Shown here piece after piece: positions 20,251 through 30,053 of a stretch of DNA of 64,000 nt. A program made the position numbers and the translations under genes. Source of the DNA: Bacillus sp. V5-8f (lineage in GTDB: Bacteria > Bacillota > Bacilli > Bacillales > DSM-1321); the NCBI RefSeq assembly GCF_002863565.1, contig NZ_PGUW01000007.1:267032-331031 (forward strand), written 5' to 3'. The stretch's first letter is position 1, and every line of letters starts with the position of its first letter. The notes below the pieces were generated by a model. It ran no database searches, was not told where the DNA came from, and saw only the letters and a program-made list of their open reading frames with translations.

Positions 20251-21759
20251 GTGAAAAAAACGATTGGACTTTCTTTTTTAATCGTCTTAATGGGTGGCTT
20301 ATGGTTTTTTTTAAAAGATCATTTTAAGGGAGGTATCCTTGGTTATTTCAGTGTATTGCTGACGTTATCCGTAGTTGTTATCGGAATTATCATTTTCCTG
20401 GAGAACAGGCATCCGACACAGACGCTTACATGGTTGGTTGTCTTTGGAGCATTTCCATTAGTTGGTTTTATCTTCTATTTCTTGTTTGGCCGGAATTTCC
20501 GGAAAGAAAGAATGTTCAGGAAAAAATATTTTCTTGATAAAGAAGCTTTTTTAAGGGTAAATGGGGAGCCGGATATCAGCAATGAAAGAATTTTGGAGAT
20601 GGGGGAGCATCAGCAAAAGCTGTTTAAGCTAGCCCAGCGTATTGGCAATAGCCCTATATCTTTTGGTACGGAAACAACAATTTTAACAAATGGTGAAGAG
20701 ACTTTTTCACATATACTAGAGGAGCTTAAAAAGGCAAATCATCATATCCATATGGAATATTATATCGTTCGCCATGACAAGATTGGCATAGATATAAAGG
20801 ATATATTAATCCAAAAAGCGAAGCAGGGCGTAAAAATAAGATTTTTATACGATGCAGTCGGATCCTGGCAGCTTTCAAGGGAGTATATACAGGATTTGAA
20901 GAACGCCGGTGTCGAAATGGTAGCGTTTGGACCAGTCCGCTTGCCGTTCTTGAATAATAAATTTAACTTTAGGAACCATCGGAAAATCATTGTCATAGAT
21001 GGACAGACAGCTTTTATGGGTGGATTAAATATCGGGGATGAATACCTTGGGCGGAATGAACATTTCGGGTTTTGGAGGGATACACATCTAATGTTACGGG
21101 GTGAAGCGGTGCGTTCCTTGCAGCTGATCTTTTTACAGGATTGGTATTATAGTACGGATCACAGCTTTCTTACAGATGAATATCTGTCGCCCATGCCGAT
21201 TGTCCATAAACATGGAGGTGTCCAAATGATTGCCGGCGGTCCTGATAATGAATGGACGGTTATCAAGAGCATTTTCTTTTCCATGATAACATCGGCAAAG
21301 GAATCTGTATGGATTGCATCCCCTTATTTCATTCCTGATGATGATATTTTCCAGGCTTTAAAAATAGCAGCTTTAAGCGGTCTGGATGTTAGGCTTCTTG
21401 TTCCTAAAAACCCCGATAAACGAATTGTTTTTCATGCATCCCGATCCTACTTTCCAGAATTGCTTGATGCCGGTGTCCGGATCTTCGAGTATAAGCATGG
21501 GTTCATGCATAGTAAAATAGTGATTGTTGACAATGAATTGGCTTCTATCGGTACTTCGAATATGGATATGAGAAGCTTTCATTTGAATTTTGAAGTAAAC
21601 GCATTCCTATACAAAACAAGAAGCACTGAGAAGCTTGTTAACGATTATTTACACGACATCTTGGAGTCCCGGGAGATTCATATCGAGACCTTTTCAAAGC
21701 GGAACCTCGGCCTGAAAGTCATTGAATCCACGTGCAGACTGCTGTCACCGCTATTATAA
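20251..21759 (+). CDS. cls: Cardiolipin synthase
   Basis: A membrane enzyme joining two phosphatidylglycerols to cardiolipin. The 502-residue product has two N-terminal helices (about residues 4-22 and 29-50) plus a further hydrophobic segment, then two phospholipase-D motifs: HRKIIVIDGQTAFMGG and HSKIVIVDNELASIGT, both with the HxKxxxxD core. The start is taken as the GTG at 20251 giving VKKTIGLSFLIVLMGG; the ribosome site is weak and upstream in-frame codons exist. Its location next to mecA is seen in several bacilli. Confidence 0.9.
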   Translation: MKKTIGLSFLIVLMGGLWFFLKDHFKGGILGYFSVLLTLSVVVIGIIIFLENRHPTQTLTWLVVFGAFPLVGFIFYFLFGRNFRKERMFRKKYFLDKEAFLRVNGEPDISNERILEMGEHQQKLFKLAQRIGNSPISFGTETTILTNGEETFSHILEELKKANHHIHMEYYIVRHDKIGIDIKDILIQKAKQGVKIRFLYDAVGSWQLSREYIQDLKNAGVEMVAFGPVRLPFLNNKFNFRNHRKIIVIDGQTAFMGGLNIGDEYLGRNEHFGFWRDTHLMLRGEAVRSLQLIFLQDWYYSTDHSFLTDEYLSPMPIVHKHGGVQMIAGGPDNEWTVIKSIFFSMITSAKESVWIASPYFIPDDDIFQALKIAALSGLDVRLLVPKNPDKRIVFHASRSYFPELLDAGVRIFEYKHGFMHSKIVIVDNELASIGTSNMDMRSFHLNFEVNAFLYKTRSTEKLVNDYLHDILESREIHIETFSKRNLGLKVIESTCRLLSPLL

Positions 21760-21785
21760 GTAGGTTTTCTTCGTAATCTTTTGTC

Positions 21786-21950
21786 AGATAGGAATTCATG
21801 CTATTCCTATCTGTACAATTCCTAATGGAGCCCTATAATTTGGCCTATATATCTAGATAATTGGCTGATATATGCGGCAATTCGCTGATACGAAATTGCG
21901 GTATATTTGGCGATTGAGTATGTATTCCCTTCACCGGATATCACCTGTAA
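21786..21950. repeat. Intergenic hairpin and degenerate repeats after cls
   Basis: CAGATAGGAAT and ATTCCTATCTG (21785-21812) form an 11-pair hairpin without a T-run, perhaps a weak cls terminator. It is followed to about 21930 by loosely repeated units built on GGCTGATATAT, CGCTGATACG and GGCGATT. No gene is seen up to coiA. Confidence 0.4.
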
Positions 21951-22042
21951 AATGTCTACTAACTAATTAAATATTTTTAGATAAGAAAAAGGAAATTAGG
22001 TGGTATTGATAGAATATTCAAAGAGAAAAGGAGGCCAGACAT

Positions 22043-23233
22043 GTGCTGACAGCAAAAAACGAAAAGGGTTTATTCATAACGCTCTATAATATTGAAACGA
22101 AAGAAAAAGTTCTAAACATGAAAAAGCAAGGGAGATTTCATTGTCCATGCTGTAATAGCGAAGTAACCATTAAAGCTGGAAACGTGAAAATTCCCCATTT
22201 TGCCCACAAACGAAACTCCTCATGCAATGCTTCCTCCGAACCAGAATCTGAATATCATTTGTTAGGAAAAGCAAACCTTTACCAATGGATTTCCCGTCAG
22301 TACCACTCCATTCTCGAAGCATATATTCCCGAAATAAAACAAAGGGCAGACATTCTCTTTACAGTTGGTAACAAAAAGTATGCCATTGAATTCCAGTGCT
22401 CAAGCATACCTGAAGCTGTCTTTATCAATCGTACAAAAGCCTATCAAAGCGCAGGCATTTCTCCGTTATGGATCGTTAGTGAGAAGAACATTAACAAAAT
22501 AAACCAAAACGAATTTTCCCTTCGTCATTTCGATTGGCTTTTTCTATCGGGCAGCCACGCGGCACCTGTGATTCTTGCTTATTGTCCCTTGAAGGATCGC
22601 CTTTCAATGCTTCAGCGAATCATTCCGTTTTCCCCACGAACTGCTTTTTCTCTTCAAACCCATTCTCCTCTATCCAACTTATCATTTGAAGAATTATTTG
22701 ATGTGCAATCCTGTGTGCTCCCTTTTCTTTCCAGATGGAGGGAAAAGAGGATGGCCTGGTCGTTCCACAATCAAAAATCAGCCAATTGGAAAGACGTTTT
22801 TTATCGTAATCTGTATATGAATCAATTAACACCCAGTACACTCCCACCGGAGATAGGTTTTCCGGTCCAAGGCATGCATCTGGTCGAGACGGCGGCTGTG
22901 CGATGGCAATCTTACATTTTTACCGATGTACTGCATAGGAAGGAAGAAGGCCGGATTATTTTGATCAATGAATTTATCAGGGCTTTTAACAATAGGATAG
23001 AAAAAGGGCATATTCGGTTACGGAGGCTTCCCCTGATTACAGGTAAAGACCACTTATTCCCACTGTTTAACTATGTGTCATTCTTCCTGCAAACCGGGTA
23101 TATAGAAGCGCAGAAAACCGGATACTTTAAAATAAAGAAGAAAATTGAGATACCAAGAACCGTTGAACAAATGGTTGAATTGGAGAAAAATTTTTATTAT
23201 GTGCATCAAAAACTGCTTCAGATGGGTAAATGA
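22043..23233 (+). CDS. coiA: Competence protein CoiA
   Basis: CoiA acts with the transformation machinery and is needed for efficient recombination of incoming DNA. The 396-residue protein has an N-terminal zinc-type motif (CPCC in GRFHCPCCNSEVTIK, then PHFAH and a later Cys), followed by a nuclease-like core with ADILF and YAIEFQCSSI (the D...E-x-Q pattern of the CoiA nuclease fold). The GTG at 22043 follows AAGGAGG by 8 bases. In B. subtilis this is yjbF, between mecA and pepF, as here. ComK boxes upstream were not recognisable by eye. Confidence 0.87.
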   Translation: MLTAKNEKGLFITLYNIETKEKVLNMKKQGRFHCPCCNSEVTIKAGNVKIPHFAHKRNSSCNASSEPESEYHLLGKANLYQWISRQYHSILEAYIPEIKQRADILFTVGNKKYAIEFQCSSIPEAVFINRTKAYQSAGISPLWIVSEKNINKINQNEFSLRHFDWLFLSGSHAAPVILAYCPLKDRLSMLQRIIPFSPRTAFSLQTHSPLSNLSFEELFDVQSCVLPFLSRWREKRMAWSFHNQKSANWKDVFYRNLYMNQLTPSTLPPEIGFPVQGMHLVETAAVRWQSYIFTDVLHRKEEGRIILINEFIRAFNNRIEKGHIRLRRLPLITGKDHLFPLFNYVSFFLQTGYIEAQKTGYFKIKKKIEIPRTVEQMVELEKNFYYVHQKLLQMGK

Positions 23234-23332
23234 AGTAAAATAAAAGGAAGTAGGAGCTAATTGGGTGGAAGAGGATATCATTCAAGCGGCGCGAAATAGT
23301 ACTATAAATTTTTTTGGAATGGAGGAATCATC

Positions 23333-25147
23333 ATGGCACAGGACACAGGTGTACAAAAACTGCCTGCAAGAGAAGATATAGAGGCTGAAGATACATGGAG
23401 GCTCGAAGACATTTTCGCAACGGAAGAGGAATGGGAAAAGGAATGGAAGGGGATAAAAGAGGATCTTGCAAAAGCGGATTCCTTCAGGGGCACCCTTGGG
23501 GAAAGTGCGGAAAAACTATTTGCTGCCCTTCAGTTTCAGGATGACGTTTTTGAAAGGCTAGGCAGGGTTTATACATATTCGCATATGCGTTATGACCAGG
23601 ACACCACCAATTCTTTCTACCAAGGCATGGACGACCGTGCAAAAAACCTTTATTCTCAGGCAGCAAGCAGTTTTTCTTATGTTGTTCCCGAGCTGCTCGC
23701 CATTGAAGAAAGCAAGATACAACAATTTTTGCAGGAAAAAGAGGAGCTCAAGCTCTACGAACATTCACTAGAGGAAATCAACAAGCAGCGTCCCCATGTA
23801 CTTTCTGCCGAACAAGAAGCATTGCTTGCTGAAGCATCGGAAGTGCTGGATGCCTCAAGCAATACATTTGGAATGTTAAACAATGCCGATCTGTCCTTTC
23901 CAACCATTAAGGACGAGGATGGCAATGAAGTGGAAATTACACATGGCCGCTATATTCGTTTTCTGGAAAGCGAAGAACGCCGGGTCCGCAAAGATGCCTT
24001 TCAAGGTGTATACGCGACTTACGGACAATTTAAGAACACCTTTTCTAGCACACTTTCCGGAATTGTAAAAAATCATAATTTTAATGCAAGGGTGCGCAAC
24101 TATGAATCCGCACGCCATGCCGCGCTTAGCAACAATAATATCCCTGAAAGCGTGTATGATAATTTAATCAACACAGTGAATGAGCACCTTCATTTGCTTC
24201 ATAGATATGTCGACCTGCGAAAGAAAGTGCTTGGCCTTGATGAACTTCATATGTACGATCTTTATACCCCATTGGTCAAAGAAGTAAAGATGGAAATTCC
24301 TTATGAAGAAGCGAAACAATTAATCCTGAATGGTCTTGCACCACTTGGCGAGGATTATTTGAATGTATTAAGAGAAGGCTTTGAAAACCGCTGGGTCGAT
24401 GTTCATGAGAACAAAGGTAAACGCAGCGGTGCTTATTCATCCGGTGCATACGGTACAAATCCTTATATTTTAATGAACTGGCAGGATAACGTTAATAATT
24501 TGTTTACATTGGCCCATGAATTTGGACATTCTGTACACAGCTACTATACAAGGAAAACCCAGCCTTATCCTTATGGAAACTATTCCATTTTTGTGGCAGA
24601 AGTAGCTTCCACATGCAATGAGAATTTGCTAAACGATTATCTATTGAAAACAATCGATGATGAGAAAAAGCGCATTTACTTGTTGAACCACTATTTGGAA
24701 GGCTTCCGGGGAACCCTTTTCCGCCAGACCATGTTTGCAGAGTTCGAGCACCTAATTCATACAAAGGCACAAAACGGGGAAGCTTTAACGGCTGAAATGC
24801 TGACCAATGAATATTATGAGCTAAACAAAAAATACTTCGGCACAAATATTGTAATCGATGAAGAAATCGGACTGGAATGGTCACGCATTCCACATTTCTA
24901 CTACAATTATTATGTATATCAATACGCGACAGGCATTTCCGCCGCTACAGCATTAAGCAAACAAATACTGGAAGAAGGCCAGCCTGCGGTTGACCGGTAC
25001 ATTGACTTCCTAAAATCAGGGAGCTCCGATTATCCGATCGAGGTACTAAAAAGAGCGGGCGTAGACATGACTGAAGCTGAGCCAATCAGAGCGGCTCTAA
25101 AGGTATTTGAAGAAAAACTATCTGAGTTGGAAGGGTTATTAGCCTAA
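23333..25147 (+). CDS. pepF: Oligoendopeptidase F
   Basis: A cytoplasmic zinc metallopeptidase (M3 family) cleaving short peptides, probably including those brought in by Opp. The 604-residue length is normal. The zinc site HEFGHSVHSYY is near residue 400, followed by FVAEVASTCNE carrying the third ligand glutamate. The ATG follows GGAGGAATC. In B. subtilis (yjbG) its overproduction inhibits sporulation by degrading PhrA-type peptides, which is family knowledge and not visible here. Confidence 0.94.
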   Translation: MAQDTGVQKLPAREDIEAEDTWRLEDIFATEEEWEKEWKGIKEDLAKADSFRGTLGESAEKLFAALQFQDDVFERLGRVYTYSHMRYDQDTTNSFYQGMDDRAKNLYSQAASSFSYVVPELLAIEESKIQQFLQEKEELKLYEHSLEEINKQRPHVLSAEQEALLAEASEVLDASSNTFGMLNNADLSFPTIKDEDGNEVEITHGRYIRFLESEERRVRKDAFQGVYATYGQFKNTFSSTLSGIVKNHNFNARVRNYESARHAALSNNNIPESVYDNLINTVNEHLHLLHRYVDLRKKVLGLDELHMYDLYTPLVKEVKMEIPYEEAKQLILNGLAPLGEDYLNVLREGFENRWVDVHENKGKRSGAYSSGAYGTNPYILMNWQDNVNNLFTLAHEFGHSVHSYYTRKTQPYPYGNYSIFVAEVASTCNENLLNDYLLKTIDDEKKRIYLLNHYLEGFRGTLFRQTMFAEFEHLIHTKAQNGEALTAEMLTNEYYELNKKYFGTNIVIDEEIGLEWSRIPHFYYNYYVYQYATGISAATALSKQILEEGQPAVDRYIDFLKSGSSDYPIEVLKRAGVDMTEAEPIRAALKVFEEKLSELEGLLA

Positions 25148-25159
25148 AGATTTTCAATG

Positions 25160-25196
25160 AGTACACCACAAAGAATCAAGTGGTGTACTTTTTTAT
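25160..25196 (+). terminator. Terminator of pepF
   Basis: AGTACACCAC and GTGGTGTACT, then TTTTTTA. Confidence 0.9.
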
Positions 25197-25404
25197 TTAC
25201 ACTGGGGAACGGAAAGTATCAAGCACGGTGCACAAATATATATGCAGTATCAAACAAGTAAACAGGTTGTTAATTTTCATTATCTTGGTATTAACGAGTT
25301 GGTTTAAAACTCAGTATTACTTAATTAGTGGTTTAGGAAAAACTATATTCCCATAAGTCATGGAAAACTAAGCATTTTGTTATTCCATGAATATGTGAAT
25401 TATA

Positions 25405-25434
25405 TAAAAACCGGCCCAAATCGGACGGTTTTTG
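25405..25434 (-). terminator. Terminator of the small minus-strand gene
   Basis: On the minus strand AAAACCGTCC pairs with GGCCGGTTTT, followed by T residues. The 200 bases between this and the pepF terminator hold no gene that I can see. Confidence 0.6.
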
Positions 25435-25449
25435 TGCCTAAAAAACCGA

Positions 25450-25617
25450 TCAAAACCCCTTAAAACGATTTCGTTCATTCAGTTTATACACGATAATAAA
25501 TATAGTTAGAAACAACACTGGGGAACTAATATATAAAGGAATGATTCTCAACAACCCCATTAATTGTATAAAAAACACAATCATCAAAAATAACAGGACA
25601 ATAACGAATCTGGCCAC
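25450..25617 (-). CDS. 55-residue two-helix membrane protein at the yizD position
   Basis: A GTG at 25617, 10 bases after GGGAGG, opens a 55-residue protein that is almost entirely hydrophobic (two helices, about residues 3-22 and 27-43) with a basic tail NERNRFKGF. It lies between pepF and spxH, where B. subtilis carries the small gene yizD. I place it by position only. Function unknown. Confidence 0.55.
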   Translation of the reverse strand: MARFVIVLLFLMIVFFIQLMGLLRIIPLYISSPVLFLTIFIIVYKLNERNRFKGF

Positions 25618-25886
25618 AATACAGCTTCCTCCCAGAGTCACAGATTCAAAGACGATGGCTTAATGAGTTAACGGATTGAGGGGCAGACCCCCAATGACAT
25701 AATTATATTCAGCTGGACAATCATTATGCTGAGAATATGACAATATTGTGAAATAATGTACAATCAGTTGAAAAAAGCTGTGACTATTTGTTATATTACA
25801 ATAGTGAAGTTGATCACAAGCAAACACATACCCCTTTTTGTTTGACCGTGAAAAATTTCTCCCATCCCCTTTGTTCGTATGAATAG

Positions 25887-25920
25887 AAAAGCCTTGCAAA
25901 TAGTTGTTTGCAAGGCTTTT
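25887..25920. terminator. Perfect 14-base-pair hairpin
   Basis: AAAAGCCTTGCAAA and TTTGCAAGGCTTTT with a 6-base loop. It lies downstream of spxH and could act on both strands. No gene is seen between 25618 and here. Confidence 0.75.
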
Positions 25921-25940
25921 CACATTTAAAACCATAAAAA

Positions 25941-25966
25941 ATAACCTCCCCACAGAGGGGAGTTAT
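25941..25966 (-). terminator. Terminator of the yjbI-spxH unit
   Basis: On the minus strand AACTCCCC and GGGGAGGTT pair, with the right arm overlapping the spxH stop, followed by ATTTTTTA. Confidence 0.65.
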
Positions 25967-26850
25967 TCGCCGATATATTTCCAAAAGGTGCCATATTTAG
26001 CCGGAACCCTTTTGACAATTTGCTGTAATGCAAGCTTTTTCATTTCCCGTTCAACATCATATTTGTTCATATTATAAACCACTTCAATTTCCCTTGTGGC
26101 TACGAGCTTGAATGCTTTTATAAAGGATTCGAGAGGAGGAGGGCTTTTTGGTTCAGGAAGGCCTCTTAACATATCATCCAGTATGTGTACATAAACATCG
26201 TACGGATAAAAGCCAGTCACTTTTATGCCTTCTTCTTCGATATTTTGGTTAAAGAAGACAAGGGTAGGGATCTCGTGAACGTCCATCTCCGAAGTAATCT
26301 TCAAATCGCATTGAAAACCCTTGGCGGCACTTGCGGAAGAAATATCCTTAGTGAATTCCTCGACATCAATGCCAACCTCCCGAGCACATTCTGTAAGGAC
26401 CTGTAAATCGGAAATATCGCGTTTGTCAAGAAACAATAATTCTTGCAGCTTTCTTAAAAAGAGGGTTGCCTGCTTCCGGCCTTGCAACTCAGCTGCTTTA
26501 ATGGCAATGGAAGCACTGTAAGGGGAGGAGATGGGATTTTCAAACCATAGGGTGCCGTCGCAGGACATTCCCGAACGCCCGGCGGTCCGATCCCAAACCT
26601 GTGCCATACTTTCATAATTTTTTCTGTTCCCTCTATTAAGAGAAGCTAATTTACCGCTCAATACATGCCTTAAACTAAATAATTCACCATATTCGATTTG
26701 CAGTTTCTTTAAGATTGGTTCCAATGCCCAGCATTCTGGGCATAACGGGTCCACAAAAATATAGATTTCAATCGGCTTCTTGCCTGGACCGTACCAGCTT
26801 TGTGACCCAATCCAATCCGTTACATTGAAAACCGGTTTTTGAGAACTCAA
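25963..26850 (-). CDS. spxH: ClpXP adaptor SpxH
   Basis: SpxH (YjbH) binds Spx and speeds its degradation by ClpXP; oxidative or aggregation stress removes it and frees Spx. The 295-residue protein is DsbA-like: a CPEC redox-type motif in VDPLCPECWALEP near residue 37, the EIPTLVFF cis-proline segment and an extended C-terminal helical region. It has no signal peptide, as expected for a cytoplasmic adaptor. It overlaps yjbI by 4 bases, so the two are translated from one message. Confidence 0.92.
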   Translation of the reverse strand: MSSQKPVFNVTDWIGSQSWYGPGKKPIEIYIFVDPLCPECWALEPILKKLQIEYGELFSLRHVLSGKLASLNRGNRKNYESMAQVWDRTAGRSGMSCDGTLWFENPISSPYSASIAIKAAELQGRKQATLFLRKLQELLFLDKRDISDLQVLTECAREVGIDVEEFTKDISSASAAKGFQCDLKITSEMDVHEIPTLVFFNQNIEEEGIKVTGFYPYDVYVHILDDMLRGLPEPKSPPPLESFIKAFKLVATREIEVVYNMNKYDVEREMKKLALQQIVKRVPAKYGTFWKYIGE

Positions 26851-27251
26851 ATGTCTTCTCCCTTCCCGTCTTCTTCAGGCGTGTTGATCATATGCTGCGC
26901 TGTCAGATAAAGACGATGATAGAAAAATTCCCTAAATTCTCCTTCCAATCCAATTTCATCCATAGCTTCCCTCATACATGCAAGCCAGGCCTCGGCACGG
27001 CTGGGTGTTACTTTAAAAGGAATATGGCGCGCCCTAAGCATCGGGTGCCCGTGTTCATTCGTATATAGCGAAGGACCACCAAGATACTGTGTCATGAATT
27101 GCTTTTGTTTCCTGGCAGTCTCCGTTAAATCATCAGGAAAGATTGGTTTCAGTTCCGGGTGTTTACTTACTTTTGAGTAAAAGGAATCAATCAGCCTATG
27201 CAGCCGCCCTTCTCCAATTACTTCATATGGTGTAGGGTTACCTTCTGTCAT
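26847..27251 (-). CDS. yjbI: Truncated haemoglobin YjbI
   Basis: A 134-residue group II (trHbO-type) truncated haemoglobin. Seen are the YLGGPSLYTNEHG loop, proximal histidine in RARHIPFKVTP and tryptophan in EAWLACM. In B. subtilis it works with YjbH (SpxH), and the 4-base overlap with spxH keeps that link here. It probably handles oxygen or reactive nitrogen species. Confidence 0.92.
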   Translation of the reverse strand: MTEGNPTPYEVIGEGRLHRLIDSFYSKVSKHPELKPIFPDDLTETARKQKQFMTQYLGGPSLYTNEHGHPMLRARHIPFKVTPSRAEAWLACMREAMDEIGLEGEFREFFYHRLYLTAQHMINTPEEDGKGEDI

Positions 27252-27490
27252 CCTGATTACTCCTTTTAAAAATATAATGTATACTTATTTTATCAATCGC
27301 CATTTAATATCTCAAATTTTCCGCTTGTCAGCCTTCTAGCAAAAAGATTAGTAAGCTATTCCACAATCTTTGTAACCGCTTTCAATCGAAAGGGAAAAAA
27401 CTGCCCTTTGGAAAATCAAATGAATACTCAAGTACCCGGTTCTTTAGTAAAAGCCTGATGATCTTCTTCCAGGACAAATATTATTTTACA

Positions 27491-28177
27491 TTATGCAGAA
27501 AACGTGCCCATGATTTTTTTTACATAGTTCTGGGTTTCTCTAAACGGGGGAATACCTCCATGCTTATCCACATTACCTGGTCCTGCATTATATGCAGCGA
27601 GGGCAAGCTTTATATCGCCGTCATAACGGTCCAGCATTTGTCGTAGATATTTGCTGCCTCCCAAAACATTCTCAAACGGATCGAATATATTTTTTACGCC
27701 GAGTCCCCGAGCGGTTGATGGCATAAGCTGCATTAGACCAGTCGCACCGGCATGGCTCGTCGCATTCGGGTTAAAATTGGACTCATGCTTGATGACCGAT
27801 TTTAACAGCTTTGCAGGCAAGTTATACAGGTTAGCGGCCTTTTCAATGATATCTTCTATGTCGGAAGGAACGTCATCTTTTGTTACCTGCAAGGATTCAG
27901 GGGGCAGAGCTTCTGGTATTTTAGTTGGCAGTGTAACTTCCTTCATGCTTTTCACCGGAATATGGTCCAGCATATTTTCAAGAGTGTTTTTGTTGGTTAG
28001 AATATCCACAAGGCCCCCAAGCTTCTGTGAAACAGAATTTTCCTTTCCCAGTCCAATCGCTGTTTCCAGCGCTTCCTGAAAAAGATTCCCGGATTCTTCT
28101 GTATCAGGGCTTTCTACACCTGAAAATCCTTGAAGGGCCTGAAGTTCCATTAGCATTCTGACATCCTGTATTTTCAA
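27491..28177 (-). CDS. cwlQ: Lytic transglycosylase CwlQ/YjbJ
   Basis: A 228-residue protein with a C-terminal soluble lytic transglycosylase (SLT) domain: catalytic Glu in KHESNFNPNATS, then GATGLMQLMPSTARGLG and ALAAYNAGPGNV. The N-terminal half is a low-complexity linker. B. subtilis CwlQ has both muramidase and lytic transglycosylase activity. The start is the TTG at 28177 (LKIQDVRMLMELQALQ), placed by GAGGTGG; the frame runs open further into yjbK. No classical signal peptide is visible, as for this family. About 240 bases to yjbI hold no gene. Confidence 0.85.
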   Translation of the reverse strand: MKIQDVRMLMELQALQGFSGVESPDTEESGNLFQEALETAIGLGKENSVSQKLGGLVDILTNKNTLENMLDHIPVKSMKEVTLPTKIPEALPPESLQVTKDDVPSDIEDIIEKAANLYNLPAKLLKSVIKHESNFNPNATSHAGATGLMQLMPSTARGLGVKNIFDPFENVLGGSKYLRQMLDRYDGDIKLALAAYNAGPGNVDKHGGIPPFRETQNYVKKIMGTFSA

Positions 28178-28238
28178 CTTTGATTTCCACCTCTGGAACG
28201 TAAATTTTTGAAAAAGTGAGTATTTCTGAATTATGCTG

Positions 28239-28817
28239 CTAACAGCCGAATTTCGCGCGGTAGAAGCGTTTAATTTTATTTTCGGTTTGTCTTCTGGGTA
28301 TTTGAAGGCTATCCAGTAAATTGATAAAAATTTCCTGGCCTTCATCTTTCTGTGTTACTTCATATTCTACCTCAAAATCCTCTTGGTTTAAATAAGAACT
28401 GTGGTCAAGCACGAGCAGACCGCCTTTATAGCTGAATTCTGCCCTGCTTGTTTTTAAAGATCCGAACAATATTAGCTGAAAAGGATCTATATTTATGGAT
28501 GGAAGCAAATTTGTGATTTCATTGTCAGGCAATCTATTCCCGCTAAGTATGTCCTCAGCCAGGGATGGTTCCAAGGGTAGGTTGGTCTCAAGCAGACCAT
28601 CATCTGCAGGCTGTTTTAGTGTAAGCTCGTATTTTCCGTTCTTTTGACGGATTCTAAGCGCGGCTTGCTGTTTTTTTAAATCAAAATCTGGGGTGTCAAA
28701 ATAATGATTATCCTGGGTTGCGAAATCTGCTTCATTCAGTTTGAAATAATTCTTTAGTTGTTTAAATTCCTCATGTGTCAATAAATTTTTGAATTCAATC
28801 TCAATATGCTGTTCCAT
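28239..28817 (-). CDS. yjbK: CYTH-domain protein YjbK
   Basis: A 192-residue CYTH (triphosphate tunnel) protein with the HxExExK signature near the start (HIEIEFKN) and alternating charged strands (LRIRQKNGKYELTLK, FEVEYEVT) lining the tunnel. Such enzymes hydrolyse inorganic or nucleoside triphosphates, and the true substrate of YjbK is not established. It lies 61 bases before cwlQ in the same direction and diverges from yjbL. Confidence 0.88.
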   Translation of the reverse strand: MEQHIEIEFKNLLTHEEFKQLKNYFKLNEADFATQDNHYFDTPDFDLKKQQAALRIRQKNGKYELTLKQPADDGLLETNLPLEPSLAEDILSGNRLPDNEITNLLPSINIDPFQLILFGSLKTSRAEFSYKGGLLVLDHSSYLNQEDFEVEYEVTQKDEGQEIFINLLDSLQIPRRQTENKIKRFYRAKFGC

Positions 28818-28950
28818 AATATCATCCCTTCATCAAGTCATACTATTGCCATTATTATCTCTGTAATATCGTAGGAGGGCAAACTTGAATTTTTTATGAA
28901 TCGGTCTGCCAATGTGATAAAATATAACCGTAAAACTGGGAGGTTGAACT

Positions 28951-29322
28951 ATGAGAAAGAAAATTTCAATGTTAAAAGCCGACATCATAAATCAAGAACT
29001 ACTACTTACCCCGGAGAGTGATGCGGATTTGTCCGAGTTAACCCCTAAAGGGCAAATGCTGGTAGATTCGGATGGCGCCTCATTTATCTACATAATGGAA
29101 AATAAAGATGACTATACATATATTTCGTTGCCTGAGCCTATCTGGGCCAATATCAAAGCTGCCATGGCGGATAATATTCCTGCCGTTCTTGCCCAAGGAG
29201 ATAAGAAGATTGAATTAGAGGGTTTATATGAAGAGCTTTCTTATTTAATAGAGAATATCAAGGGAAACAGCAATTATGGAGAGGATTTTGTTTCTAAAGT
29301 GGAGCAGGTATTCCTCTCATAG
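28951..29322 (+). CDS. yjbL: UPF0738 protein YjbL
   Basis: A 123-residue soluble acidic protein of the UPF0738 family, recognised from MLKADIINQELLLTPESDADL, the TYISLPEPIWA segment and its place before relQ. No catalytic motif or membrane helix. GGGAGG precedes the ATG. Function unknown. Confidence 0.82.
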   Translation: MRKKISMLKADIINQELLLTPESDADLSELTPKGQMLVDSDGASFIYIMENKDDYTYISLPEPIWANIKAAMADNIPAVLAQGDKKIELEGLYEELSYLIENIKGNSNYGEDFVSKVEQVFLS

Positions 29323-29356
29323 CCGGTAGAAGCGTTTTGGAATAGGGGTGGCGAAC

Positions 29357-29980
29357 ATGGAACATTGGGAAGATTTTTTAGCTCCGTATAAACAGGCTGT
29401 TGAAGAATTAAAGGTAAAGTTAAAGGGAATGAGGACACAATTTGAACGGGAACACATCCATTCCCCGATTGAGTTTGTTACAGGAAGGGTAAAGCCGATT
29501 GTCAGCATCCTCGACAAAGCGGCTGAGAAGAATATTCCGCTAGATAAATTGGAATCAGAAATGCAGGACATTGCGGGCCTCAGGATGATGTGCCAATTTG
29601 TCGATGATATAAAAGTAGTAGTCGAGCTGTTGCATAAGAGAAAAGACTTTGAAGTAATTGAAGAAAGAGACTATATTTCACAGAAAAAAGCAAGCGGTTA
29701 CCGCTCCTACCATGTCGTGATCCGCTACCCGGTGCAGACAATCAACGGTGAAAAAAAGATTCTTGCAGAAATACAAATCCGGACTCTATCAATGAATTTC
29801 TGGGCAACGATTGAACACTCGCTAAACTATAAATATAAAGGCGATTTTCCGGAAGATATTCAGGTCCGGCTAAAGAGGGCAGCTGAAGCAGCGTTCTCGC
29901 TGGATGAAGAAATGTCAAAAATCCGGTTGGAAATTAAGGAGGCGCAGCGAATTTTTTCAAGAAAAAAAGAAACACGCTAA
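29357..29980 (+). CDS. relQ: Small alarmone synthetase RelQ
   Basis: Makes (p)ppGpp from ATP and GDP/GTP without a hydrolase domain. The 207-residue protein has the RelA/SpoT synthetase core: HSPIEFVTGRVKP, DIAGLRMMC, RDYISQKKASGYRSYH and EIQIRTLSMNFWATIEH. The ATG at 29357 follows AGGGGTGG; the GTG three codons upstream overlaps that site. It is B. subtilis yjbM (sasB), and it heads a gene string with nadF and the pseudouridine synthase. Confidence 0.93.
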   Translation: MEHWEDFLAPYKQAVEELKVKLKGMRTQFEREHIHSPIEFVTGRVKPIVSILDKAAEKNIPLDKLESEMQDIAGLRMMCQFVDDIKVVVELLHKRKDFEVIEERDYISQKKASGYRSYHVVIRYPVQTINGEKKILAEIQIRTLSMNFWATIEHSLNYKYKGDFPEDIQVRLKRAAEAAFSLDEEMSKIRLEIKEAQRIFSRKKETR

Positions 29981-30053
29981 AAACGTGATGTGGTGTATGT
30001 GCTGACTTTGCCCCCCTTTCGTTACAAAAAATCTATTATATAGGATGGGACTT

